Below, in pieces: positions 9,912 to 18,779 of a stretch of DNA of 64,000 bases; position 1 is the first letter of the stretch; every line of letters starts with the position of its first letter. The stretch is from positions 248,001 to 312,000 of the forward strand of contig NZ_CAXHZC010000006.1 in the NCBI RefSeq assembly GCF_964021845.1, read 5' to 3'. The translations under genes and the position numbers were made by a program. Below the pieces are notes generated by a model. It saw only the letters and a list, made by a program, of their open reading frames with translations, had not been told where the DNA came from and ran no database searches. Source of the stretch: Arcticibacterium sp964021845. Lineage in GTDB: Bacteria; Bacteroidota; Bacteroidia; Cytophagales; Spirosomataceae.

Positions 9912-11507
9912 ATGAGAAACATTAAATCTTTCGGTGCTCAAAAGTATGCTGGCGAATTCACAAACGCTCAAAGAAAACACCTTTTAAACAGAACACTTTT
10001 TGGCTGCACAGTAAAAGACTTAAAAGCCTTTGAAAATAAAAATTTAACGCAGTGCATAGATGAAATCATAGAAGCTTCTCCTATCCCATCTCCTCCTGTT
10101 AATTATTATGAACAAAAAGTAGAAGATACCACAGGTGTTAAAAAGGGAGAAACATGGGTTCAAGCTCCTTATGGTGATGGTACCATTAATTTTTGGAGGC
10201 GTCAATCTCTTCGTTATTGGTGGGTGCAACAAATGTGGTTTCAAGAGCGTACCATACACGAGAAATTAGTGCTTTTTTGGCATAATCACTTTGCTACCCA
10301 AATTGAAGTTTACGACAGAGCTAGTTTTGCCTATGAATACCAAAACACTATTAGAGAACAGGCTTTTGGGAATTTCAAGGATTTCGTAAAAGCTATTACG
10401 CTTGATAAGGCCATGTTAAGGTATCTCAATGGTCGTGAGAACACCAAAGATTCACCGGATGAAAATTATGCTCGTGAACTTCAAGAGCTTTTTACTATCG
10501 GTATAGGAGAAGGGTCAGATTATACGCAAGATGATGTAAGGGCTGCTGCCCGCGTTTTAACCGGCCATACTATACTAGGCGTTACGCAGAACTATTTTTT
10601 TAATGATAATCTTCATGATACGGAGGATAAGCAATTCTCTGACTTTTATGGAAACACTGTTATTTCTGGTCGTTCAGGTCGAGATGGTCAATATGAAGTA
10701 GATGACCTATTGGACATGATTTTTAGTAAGGAAGAGGTCAGCCGATTTATGATAAGGAAGTTTTACCGCTTTTTTATTTACTATGAAATAGGGCTAGAAG
10801 TAGAGACGCAATTTATAGAGCCGATGGCAAAAATATTTCGTGATAATAATTATGAAATTAAGCCATTGTTAAAGGCATTTTTTAGTAGTGAACATTTCTT
10901 TGATACCGCTTTCTATGGAGCTATGATTAGCAGCCCTTTAGACTTTATGGTGAAAACACTTCGGCATTTAGAGCCTCCTTTACCTTCTTTGGAAGAAAAC
11001 GTTTATCAAAACTATAGTGTGTCAGGAGTTTATATGCGTTTTGCAGAAACTACTCAACAATACATTGGCGACCCTCCATCCGTTTCCGGCTGGCCGGCTT
11101 ATCACCAAACACCCCTTTATCATGAGATCTGGATAAACTCAGATACCTATCAAAAACGGAATCAGTCTATACTAATTTTGCTTTATAATGAAGTGCGGCG
11201 AGATGGCTATAGGGTAGTGACTGATGTAATAAAATATGCTTCGCAGTTTTCCGAGCCCAGCGACCCTAATAAACTAATTGATGACATGGCCAATGACTTA
11301 TTGTCATTACCCTTAAAAACCGAGCTTAAAAATAAAATTAAAACAGACATCCTCTTATCTGGTCAATCCAATGATTTTTATTGGACGCAGCTTTGGCAGA
11401 ATTCTGAAAGTATTGCACATAATGGGAACTTCAGACTTCCAATTGAAGAGCGTTTACGAGCACTATTATTATATATCATGTCACTGCCAGAATACCAATT
11501 AATTTAA
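9912..11507 (+). CDS. DUF1800 family protein
   Basis: This 531-residue protein has the hallmarks of DUF1800: an N-terminal RKHLLNRTLFG segment, HEKLVLFWHNHFAT (about 118), NYARELQELFTIG (about 191), the DVRAAARVLTGH helix, and a late GDPPSVSGWPAYH segment. No biochemical function is established for the family. It is nearly always encoded beside a DUF1501 protein, as here, with only 6 bp between the genes, so the two are probably cotranscribed and act together. I see no clear cleavable signal peptide, although the partner is exported. The pair is divergent from the permease array that starts at 9614 and shares its 297-bp intergenic region. Confidence 0.93.
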   Translation: MRNIKSFGAQKYAGEFTNAQRKHLLNRTLFGCTVKDLKAFENKNLTQCIDEIIEASPIPSPPVNYYEQKVEDTTGVKKGETWVQAPYGDGTINFWRRQSLRYWWVQQMWFQERTIHEKLVLFWHNHFATQIEVYDRASFAYEYQNTIREQAFGNFKDFVKAITLDKAMLRYLNGRENTKDSPDENYARELQELFTIGIGEGSDYTQDDVRAAARVLTGHTILGVTQNYFFNDNLHDTEDKQFSDFYGNTVISGRSGRDGQYEVDDLLDMIFSKEEVSRFMIRKFYRFFIYYEIGLEVETQFIEPMAKIFRDNNYEIKPLLKAFFSSEHFFDTAFYGAMISSPLDFMVKTLRHLEPPLPSLEENVYQNYSVSGVYMRFAETTQQYIGDPPSVSGWPAYHQTPLYHEIWINSDTYQKRNQSILILLYNEVRRDGYRVVTDVIKYASQFSEPSDPNKLIDDMANDLLSLPLKTELKNKIKTDILLSGQSNDFYWTQLWQNSESIAHNGNFRLPIEERLRALLLYIMSLPEYQLI

Positions 11508-11513
11508 GAAGCC

Positions 11514-13070
11514 ATGGAAAGAAGAAAATTCATAAAACATATAATGGCTGGTGGAGTTGCTCCGTATTTCCTTAATGGCTTGCCTATAAATGCTTTTGGT
11601 GGAATAAACGAAACCGCCTTGGGAGATGATAAAGTGTTGGTGGTGATTCAGATGGCAGGAGGAAACGATGGACTAAATACCGTGGTACCTATTGACCAAT
11701 ATGCTAACTATTCTTCTAATCGAGGAGCCATAGCTCTTAAAGAAAATAGGCTACTAAGTATTCCTCAGTCCGATAAAATCGGGCTTCATCCTTCGTTATC
11801 ACCGCTTACAGAACTCTTTGAGGAGGGGAAAGCTAACATTATACAAGACGTAGGATACCCTGACCCTGACTTTTCGCACTTTCGTTCTACGGATATTTGG
11901 AATACAGCGTCTGATTCTGATAAGCAGGTTTTAAGCGGTTGGGCAGGTAGATATTTGGCTAGTGATAATCCAGACTTCCCAAACAATTACCCAAATGAAC
12001 AGCATCCAGACCCTCTCTCTATTCAAATAGGCTCTGTTTTAAATACAAGTTTGCAGGGGCCAGTTTATCCTATGGGAATGGCCATTTCAGGTCCAGATTT
12101 TTTCTATGAGTTACTCACAGAAGAACAGGGAGAAACGCCTACTACATTGGCAGAAAAAGAACTCGCTTACCTGAGACAAGTGGCCACACAAACAAACCAA
12201 TATGCAAATTCCATAAAGAAAGCAGCTACGGCAGTTGGTACACAAGTGACTTATAATCAGGAATCTCTTTCACAGCAGCTAAAAGTGGTAGCAAGACTCA
12301 TAGCTGGGGGCTTAAGAACGAAATTTTATTTTGTGAGAATTGGTGGTTTTGATACCCATGATAATCAGGCGGAAACGAGTGACACAAGTACGGGTGAGCA
12401 TGCCAACCTGCTTGCAGAGCTTTCTAATGCGATTTTGTCTTTCACAAGAGATTTGGAGCAGCTAGGTGCTCAGGACCGTGTTTTAACCATGACGTATTCA
12501 GAATTTGGAAGGCGGATTAAAGCAAATGGCAGCCGAGGTACCGATCATGGAGCCGCAGCACCAATGTTTCTTTTTGGGGAATTTGTGAATTCTAAGGTTT
12601 TTGGAGAGAACCCCATTTTGCCTACTGTAGCCGGAAATAACGAAAGTGTTCCTATGCAGTTTGACTTCCGCTCGGTTTACGCATCTATTCTAGAGCGTTG
12701 GTTTTGTGTGGAAACTCCGCAAATTTCTGAAGTTATGTTGCAGACTTTTCAATCGCTGCCTTTGGTTCAGGGTGCACCCTGTGGCTTTATTACTGCCAAT
12801 GCAATTCCAGAAGAAATAGAAATACCTTTCAAAGCTTATCCTAACCCTGTTATAGATTTTGTCAAATTGGAATTTCTCTCTGATGGAGGCATCAATCTCA
12901 TTCAAATTTTTAATGCTCGAGGTCAGGTAATTGCTACACCATTATATGCTCAAAAAAAACCGGGCTGGCATACGGAAATTTACAATGCGGCTAGGTTTGC
13001 ATCGGGTAGTTATTTTGTAAGATGGCAAAATAACGCAGAGCAGAAGATAATTAAGCTTATAAGGGTTTGA
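11514..13070 (+). CDS. DUF1501 family protein with T9SS C-terminal sorting domain
   Basis: This is a 518-residue member of the DUF1501 family, which is related to alkaline-phosphatase/sulfatase-type proteins; the activity is unproven. The N-terminus MERRKFIKHIMAGG is Tat-like. Family motifs include MAGGNDGLNTVVP (about 47), RSTDIWNTAS, RIGGFDTHDN (about 276) and SEFGRRIKANGSRGTDHG (about 323). From about 440 a type A T9SS sorting domain begins at KAYPNPV and ends in KIIKLIRV, so the protein is expected to be exported and secreted or anchored on the cell surface. A Tat-like start with a T9SS tail is recurrent in Bacteroidota DUF1501 proteins. It lies 6 bp after the DUF1800 gene and has no recognisable terminator downstream. 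Confidence 0.93.
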   Translation: MERRKFIKHIMAGGVAPYFLNGLPINAFGGINETALGDDKVLVVIQMAGGNDGLNTVVPIDQYANYSSNRGAIALKENRLLSIPQSDKIGLHPSLSPLTELFEEGKANIIQDVGYPDPDFSHFRSTDIWNTASDSDKQVLSGWAGRYLASDNPDFPNNYPNEQHPDPLSIQIGSVLNTSLQGPVYPMGMAISGPDFFYELLTEEQGETPTTLAEKELAYLRQVATQTNQYANSIKKAATAVGTQVTYNQESLSQQLKVVARLIAGGLRTKFYFVRIGGFDTHDNQAETSDTSTGEHANLLAELSNAILSFTRDLEQLGAQDRVLTMTYSEFGRRIKANGSRGTDHGAAAPMFLFGEFVNSKVFGENPILPTVAGNNESVPMQFDFRSVYASILERWFCVETPQISEVMLQTFQSLPLVQGAPCGFITANAIPEEIEIPFKAYPNPVIDFVKLEFLSDGGINLIQIFNARGQVIATPLYAQKKPGWHTEIYNAARFASGSYFVRWQNNAEQKIIKLIRV

Positions 13071-13120
13071 GGGTTCTTTTTGAGGCCTATAGAAATACAC
13101 CATTCATTATTTCAGAACAA

Positions 13121-13139
13121 CTTAACTTTAAAAGTTAAG
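13121..13139. repeat. 9-bp perfect palindrome downstream of the DUF1501 gene
   Basis: CTTAACTTT-A-AAAGTTAAG lies 51 bp after the DUF1501 stop. It is AT-rich with a one-base centre and no T-run, so it is a poor terminator. It could be an operator or chance. The rest of 13071-13270 shows nothing recognisable. Confidence 0.35.
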
Positions 13140-13270
13140 AAAATAATGTTGTAAAAACTGGAAGTCAACAGTTCCTCACAAAACCTTACTAGTGGAAGAT
13201 TCTCCAAGATGATAAAGGGAAAGCGAGTCAATGTGGGCTGTAGCGGCATCCATTCTAAAGAAAAAGTGCA

Positions 13271-13789
13271 CTAAAAAACCAACAACATGCTTAATTCGGG
13301 TATTAAATCTCTAAGATCTTCGATATTGCTACCCGAGGTATTTACAAATTTCCAATCCTTTCCTTTATTGTAAGAAATTGCAATAAGTGTAGAATTTATA
13401 GAAATTCCCTTTTGATTTATTAACATTTTTAATCGCTGTGTGAAAGTACACTGGTAAGTTTTATTCCCTATTATTAGTTCACTTGGCTGTTCGTTAAAAA
13501 TTTCCAATACCTTATCCCCTGATTCAAACCCTTCATTGAGGTTTTGGATTATGGTTCTACGTTCGCCAAGGCTTTGTAATATTTTGGGATGCAAAAAATT
13601 GAGAAAAGTATCATAGTCCTTTTGCACAAATGCATTGGACATTATTGTGGCTTGCTTTGCTAGTTTTTTTAAAGAATTATCCTGTCTTGAAATGGCTTCT
13701 TTTTTTGAGCTTATATTCTCTTTTTTTACCTGAGCTAGAAGGTTACTAGTAGATAATATAAAGACTGTTATAGAAAGGAGTGTTTTCAT
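13271..13789 (-). CDS. Hypothetical secreted protein, possible NTF2-like fold
   Basis: This is a 172-residue protein with a cleavable signal peptide (MKTLLSITVFILSTSNLLAQ, about 1-20). The mature part begins with a charged helix. It then has AFVQKDYDTFLNFLHPKILQSLG, a pattern typical of NTF2-like/SnoaL-type secreted proteins (a helix followed by a small alpha-beta cone), and a strand-rich C-terminus with KDWKFVNTSG. I do not recognise a specific family, and the fold is a guess from sequence pattern. It stands alone between the DUF1501 gene and the second permease array, with about 200 bp of non-coding sequence on either side. Confidence 0.75.
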   Translation of the reverse strand: MKTLLSITVFILSTSNLLAQVKKENISSKKEAISRQDNSLKKLAKQATIMSNAFVQKDYDTFLNFLHPKILQSLGERRTIIQNLNEGFESGDKVLEIFNEQPSELIIGNKTYQCTFTQRLKMLINQKGISINSTLIAISYNKGKDWKFVNTSGSNIEDLRDLIPELSMLLVF

Positions 13790-13990
13790 AAATAGGTTCT
13801 ATTTTAAAGAATCTTAGCTGGATATATGAAGGTAAGTTCAAAGATAATAAAGACTTCTTTATTTAGTGACTGTAAACGCCTATCTGAAAATTTGATTCTT
13901 AAAAAAAGAATATGTTAGATCTCAAGTAATAGAATATTTATATAGAGTGAGATAATTTCATTGACATTTGGTCTTTTAGGATTAAGCTAG

Positions 13991-16381
13991 CTACTCACTC
14001 TTCAAACTTTCCACTGGATTAATTAAAGCTGCTTTGATAGATTGAAAACTCACCGTTAAGAATGCTATCAAAATTGTTAGGACTCCAGACATTCCAAAAA
14101 TCCACCAAGGAATGTTGATGTGGAAGGCGTAACTTTCTAACCAGCCATTAAGCACGTACCATGCTATTGGAGCTGATATCAGCAGCGAGATTATTACGAG
14201 TTTCATGAATTCTGCCGAAAGCAGACCAACTAAGTTTCTAATGTTGGCACCTAATACTTTTCTAACGCCAAGTTCTTTTGTTCGCTGCTCAGCTGTAAAA
14301 GCTGAAAGCCCGAAAAGCCCTAAACAGGCTATAAAAATGGCCGTAATGGAAAAAAAAAGTACGATTCTTCCTAGTTGTTTTTCAGCCGTATAAAGCTTTG
14401 CTACCACATCATCTAAAAATTGGTATTCAAAGGCTGAAGAAGGAATTGACTTTTGAAAACCGGCTTCTAGTGCCGCTAGGTTATCGCTTAGGTTTCCACC
14501 ATTAAAACGTACCAGCAAGTTGTTTTTACTCTCTGAGGGGTTATTGTGAAAAGCATAAGCACCTATAGGTTTATGAAAATCTTGGAAATGAAAATCTTCC
14601 ATGACCCCCACAATAGTGGCTTTGTTCCAATTGAAAAGGTTGTAAGCTGTTTGACCAATAGCCTCTTCTGGCGAATAGCCAAGGAAGTCAATTGTTGTTT
14701 TGTTTACCACCACCTGAACTGTTGTATCTTGGGTGGAGGTTTTATTTGCGAAAATTTGACCCGACAAGAGCTTAATGTCAAGCGTTTCTAATATTTCTGG
14801 ATCAGTAAAATTGGTTTGAATTCCCATTATTTTGTCTGGCTCTTCATAACGCACTATGGTGCGGCCACTTCCACTAGCTCCAGGGTATGTTTGTGAGCGT
14901 GAAACCGAGCCAACAAAGCCCAGCGACTTATAAGAAGCCATGAGATCATTTATTTGATTTTGGTTTTCTGCTCCTTGCGTGGTCACTGCCACCACATGCT
15001 CCGTATCATAACCTAGCTGCCTGTCTTGAATAAATTTTAGCTGGCTGTAAAACACGAATGTACCGATCATTAAAATAATGGAAGCCGAAAACTGGACAAT
15101 GACAAGACCTTTCCTGACGGAGGAGGTAGAAATGCTCGATTCTTCTCTTCTTCCAAAAAGTGAAAGGGTAGAAAACGAAGAGAGTAAAAGTGCAGGATAT
15201 GAGCCTGCGATAATTGCAAGGAGTATGGTGGTAAGAATAATTCCCATTATAAGTTCTGCATCTATTAAAGCACTCAAAGAAATACTTTGGCCTGCAATAC
15301 TATTTAAAAATGGTAGGCCGACTACAAGTAAAATCAAGCCAAAAAATACGGCAAGAGCAACCATAATAAGTGCCTCTGTATAAAATCGTTTTATCAGACT
15401 AGTTTGGCTTGCACCCATGGCTTTACTAACGCCTACTTCCTTTTTACGCTTTTGCGATTGGGCCGTGGCCAAGTTCATATAATTAATGCAGGCAATTATC
15501 AAAATACCCAAAGCCAAAGCAATCAATATGTTGACCTGTTTCTTATCGCCAGTTCTTGTGCTGCTTGTGTAAGCAATTTGTGTCGAATACAAATGAATAT
15601 CGCTAAGTGGCTGTAGCCAAAAAGTGAACCATTGGTTTTCTTTTGAGATGTTTTCGTCTAGAACGGCATTGATTTTGGCTTCTACTTTTTTTATGTCAAC
15701 TAATGGTTCTAGTAAAAAGTAGGTCTCAAAACTTGCATTGCTCCAGTGCAGTTTATTACTAGCCCATTTTATGGTAGAAAATGAGCCAATAAGCTCGGCT
15801 TCTAGCGTTGAGTTGTTTGGGAAATCCTCATAAACACCGCCTACGGTCAAATCGTAATTGTTATCAACTTTTAGCGATTTACCCATGGGGTTTTCCTTGC
15901 CAAAATATTTTTCAGCTATGGTCTTGCTTAATATTACTTTGTTTGGAGCATCTAAAGCTGTTTTCGGGTTTCCATAGACAAAGGGAACATCAAAAATTTC
16001 GAAGAGTCCTGGATCAGTCCAATAGAGTTTTTTTTCGGAGAATTTGTTTCGCTCACTATTTACAAAAGCAATTTTACCAAAGGAATGATGAAGAGACCGA
16101 GTGTAAGACTTGATTTCTGGAATCGCTTCCGTCATTTTTGGCCCTACTATGTTTGGAACTGAACCCCAGTCTTCTTTTCCTTCAAAATTAACTGTTTGCC
16201 CAATTCTATAAATATTGGCAGCATTTGAATGATATTTATCAAAAGAGAGCTCTTGTTTAGTAAAGAGGAATAGATAAAGAAATATAACTACGCCAAAGGA
16301 TAAACCAAAAAGGTTAAGTAGCGAAAAAAGTCCGTTTTTCCGTAAGCCTCGGAGGGCTATTTTGATGTAGTTCTTTAACAT
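13991..16381 (-). CDS. FtsX/MacB-type ABC transporter permease (796 aa), last gene of array II
   Basis: This is the promoter-distal copy of the five-permease array. FtsX block 1 carries RKKEVGVSKAMGAS near residue 309, where a serine replaces the arginine of the usual G(I/V)RK motif. Block 2 carries the normal RTKELGVRKVLGA near 699, and the tail is NPVESLKSE. The start ATG gives LKNYIKIALRG, a slight variant of the family's WRN start. It follows the upstream permease by 17 bp. The altered block 1 motif may mark a functionally asymmetric half. It is otherwise intact. Confidence 0.94.
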   Translation of the reverse strand: MLKNYIKIALRGLRKNGLFSLLNLFGLSFGVVIFLYLFLFTKQELSFDKYHSNAANIYRIGQTVNFEGKEDWGSVPNIVGPKMTEAIPEIKSYTRSLHHSFGKIAFVNSERNKFSEKKLYWTDPGLFEIFDVPFVYGNPKTALDAPNKVILSKTIAEKYFGKENPMGKSLKVDNNYDLTVGGVYEDFPNNSTLEAELIGSFSTIKWASNKLHWSNASFETYFLLEPLVDIKKVEAKINAVLDENISKENQWFTFWLQPLSDIHLYSTQIAYTSSTRTGDKKQVNILIALALGILIIACINYMNLATAQSQKRKKEVGVSKAMGASQTSLIKRFYTEALIMVALAVFFGLILLVVGLPFLNSIAGQSISLSALIDAELIMGIILTTILLAIIAGSYPALLLSSFSTLSLFGRREESSISTSSVRKGLVIVQFSASIILMIGTFVFYSQLKFIQDRQLGYDTEHVVAVTTQGAENQNQINDLMASYKSLGFVGSVSRSQTYPGASGSGRTIVRYEEPDKIMGIQTNFTDPEILETLDIKLLSGQIFANKTSTQDTTVQVVVNKTTIDFLGYSPEEAIGQTAYNLFNWNKATIVGVMEDFHFQDFHKPIGAYAFHNNPSESKNNLLVRFNGGNLSDNLAALEAGFQKSIPSSAFEYQFLDDVVAKLYTAEKQLGRIVLFFSITAIFIACLGLFGLSAFTAEQRTKELGVRKVLGANIRNLVGLLSAEFMKLVIISLLISAPIAWYVLNGWLESYAFHINIPWWIFGMSGVLTILIAFLTVSFQSIKAALINPVESLKSE

Positions 16382-16398
16382 AATTATTTCATTTTAGT

Positions 16399-18762
16399 TT
16401 ACTCATTTTTAAGACTTTCTACAGGGTTCACGGCGGCCGCTCTGAAAGAAAAGAAAGCAACGGCACCACCTGCCACAGCCACCACTACTAGGGTGAAAAG
16501 AGCCATTAAGCTATAATTGACACCATTATGATATTTAAAAAGCTGAATATTAAGAAACATTCCGGAGGCTACACCAAAGGGGATAGCCACCACAGTAGCA
16601 ATAAGAAGAAGTTTGAAAAAGGACCAAGCCATCATTTTGATAATTTGAGCTACTTCAGCTCCCATTACTTTTCTGATGCCAATTTCTTTCACACGTTTTT
16701 CTGAAGAATAAACAAGCATCCCCAGTAAGCCCATCAGAGCTATTACAAATATAATTACACCGGTTATACCAAATATTTTCATGTCTTCGGCAGGATAGTA
16801 TCGCTCATATAAATCTGTGGCTAGCCATGAGCCTTCGGCCTCTAAGTAGGGGTATTCCTTATTCCAAACTTGATGAACATCAGATTCAAAGGAGCTTTGA
16901 TTTATCTGAGAACTAGTTTGAATGGTAGCTATTTGAAACCTTGAAGGATTATACTGAAAAACAATAGGTTCGATTTCAAATTGATAATTGAAATGACAAA
17001 AATTCTCAATAACTCCCACCACAGTTAGCGGCTTTTCCGTTTCAAAAAACACTTGCTTCCCTATGGCTTCGTCTGACGAACCTAAGTGTAACCTATCCAC
17101 CGCTTTTTCATTAATAACCACGAGGGAATTACTCGAATCACTTTCTGAGAATGGAATGTTTTCGCCCGCTATAAATTTCAGCTGCATGTTTTCAATAAAG
17201 GCTCTGTCGGCAGCGTAATAAAAGCTATTAATTCTTTCTTCCTTAGGTTTAGAAGCTATACCTACTTTGGCAGGCATATTCCCAAATAATTGAGATACTC
17301 TACCTATTTTTTCTACCTCCTTAAGGTTCCCAATATTGGGAATTACAGCTACATCTTTTTGTCCTTGTAAGCTTAGATTATAAATGCCTTTTCGGTTGAA
17401 ATTATCGTTTTCGGTAGCCATGTAGTCAAACTGATTATACAGGTGACTCATCATGAAAATGAAGCCAAGCGTTACCGCAAACTGAACCACAATCAAAGCT
17501 CTTCTAAAGCCTACTTTGCCAAAAGAAGAAGGTGAAATATTTCCTTTCAATACTTTTACTGGCTGGAAACGAGAAAGAATGATGGCGGGCATAAGGCCTG
17601 CTATTATACCTAGAAGGAAGGTGAAGCAAACAAAGGACAAAATGATAGCTCCAATGTGGTCAACCTCCCATGTTATCCAACTGGCATGTATGTTATTTTT
17701 TGCATACCAAAGTAGCAACAGACCCATGGATAAGGAAAGAAAAGATATGATGACGGCTTCACTTAAAAATTGGCCTACCAGCTGACTTTTCAAAGCACCC
17801 ATTACTTTACGAACCCCTACTTCCTTTGACCTACTTAATGACCTAGCCAATGTTAAATTGACATAATTAAAAGAAGCCAATAAGAGAATTAATAATGGGA
17901 TGCTAAAATTGAAATATATATCCTGCATATCTTCCACATAAGGGTTAAATTCCAAACGTGTACGTGCAGGCGAAATCTTTTCAAAAGGCTGAGCTGTGAA
18001 AAGTAAACTATTGTCTGTATTTGCTAAAAAAGTACTTGAAACATTTTCAGACAGCTTTAGTAAAGCGGCATCTATATTTTTGACATCATAGCCTGGTGTT
18101 AGTTTTAAGAAAGTGTGACTTGGAAGCTCCGCCCACTTCTCTACCTCAGACTTATCTCCAGTTTGGTAGGTGCTCATAGAAATCATCACATCTGCTTTAA
18201 ACTGAGTTCTGGGTTTATGCTTTTTTAATACACCGGTAATTTTAAGCGAGCCTAAGTCAGGGTGTTCTAAAGATTTTCCTATTGGGTTGGAATCGTTAAA
18301 ATACCATTCTGCTGCTTCATGGCTAAGTACCATGGTGTTTGGTTCTGCCCCGTAAACGCCTTTTTCTAAGGGGAAATTAAAGATTTCAAAAAATGTCGGT
18401 TCCGTGTAAATGGCGTTGACATCTTTGGTTTTGAGCTTATTGCTCAGCACCCAAGAAAAGGTTCGTATTACTTTGGTAGATTTTTCAATTCCTGGAAGGT
18501 CTTCAGATAATCTAGGCTCAAGATTTACAGGTGAAGAGGCATAAGCCGTTTTTACACCTTCTTTGGAAGTTTGTTCGGTAATTACACGAACAATACGGTC
18601 TGTGTCTTCATGAAAATTATCAAACTCAAAAGAACCCTGCAGCTGAATAAGAGCCAATAATGCAAAAGGTATAGCTATGCCCAGCCCTACAATATTGATA
18701 AAGGAAAACAAGCGGTGTTTTCTAATATTTCTCCAGGCTATTTTGATGTAATTCTTTAGCAT
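16399..18762 (-). CDS. FtsX/MacB-type ABC transporter permease (787 aa)
   Basis: This is the shortest full-length permease here; its first periplasmic domain is compressed. Block 1 has RSKEVGVRKVMGA near residue 311 and block 2 has RVKEIGIRKVMGAE near 689. The last membrane segments are unusually glycine- and valine-rich (LVVVAVAGGAVAFF), and the tail is NPVESLKNE. It lies 17 bp from both neighbouring permeases, which fits a single long operon. The ATG choice is supported by LKNYIKIAWRN. There are no frame breaks. Confidence 0.94.
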   Translation of the reverse strand: MLKNYIKIAWRNIRKHRLFSFINIVGLGIAIPFALLALIQLQGSFEFDNFHEDTDRIVRVITEQTSKEGVKTAYASSPVNLEPRLSEDLPGIEKSTKVIRTFSWVLSNKLKTKDVNAIYTEPTFFEIFNFPLEKGVYGAEPNTMVLSHEAAEWYFNDSNPIGKSLEHPDLGSLKITGVLKKHKPRTQFKADVMISMSTYQTGDKSEVEKWAELPSHTFLKLTPGYDVKNIDAALLKLSENVSSTFLANTDNSLLFTAQPFEKISPARTRLEFNPYVEDMQDIYFNFSIPLLILLLASFNYVNLTLARSLSRSKEVGVRKVMGALKSQLVGQFLSEAVIISFLSLSMGLLLLWYAKNNIHASWITWEVDHIGAIILSFVCFTFLLGIIAGLMPAIILSRFQPVKVLKGNISPSSFGKVGFRRALIVVQFAVTLGFIFMMSHLYNQFDYMATENDNFNRKGIYNLSLQGQKDVAVIPNIGNLKEVEKIGRVSQLFGNMPAKVGIASKPKEERINSFYYAADRAFIENMQLKFIAGENIPFSESDSSNSLVVINEKAVDRLHLGSSDEAIGKQVFFETEKPLTVVGVIENFCHFNYQFEIEPIVFQYNPSRFQIATIQTSSQINQSSFESDVHQVWNKEYPYLEAEGSWLATDLYERYYPAEDMKIFGITGVIIFVIALMGLLGMLVYSSEKRVKEIGIRKVMGAEVAQIIKMMAWSFFKLLLIATVVAIPFGVASGMFLNIQLFKYHNGVNYSLMALFTLVVVAVAGGAVAFFSFRAAAVNPVESLKNE

Positions 18763-18779
18763 AATAATTTCATTTTAGT

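Noticed and set aside
13209..13274. 21-residue ATG-started frame (MIKGKRVNVGCSG...) in the gap after the DUF1501 gene.
   Set aside because: Too short to support without conservation data; nothing else marks it as a gene.
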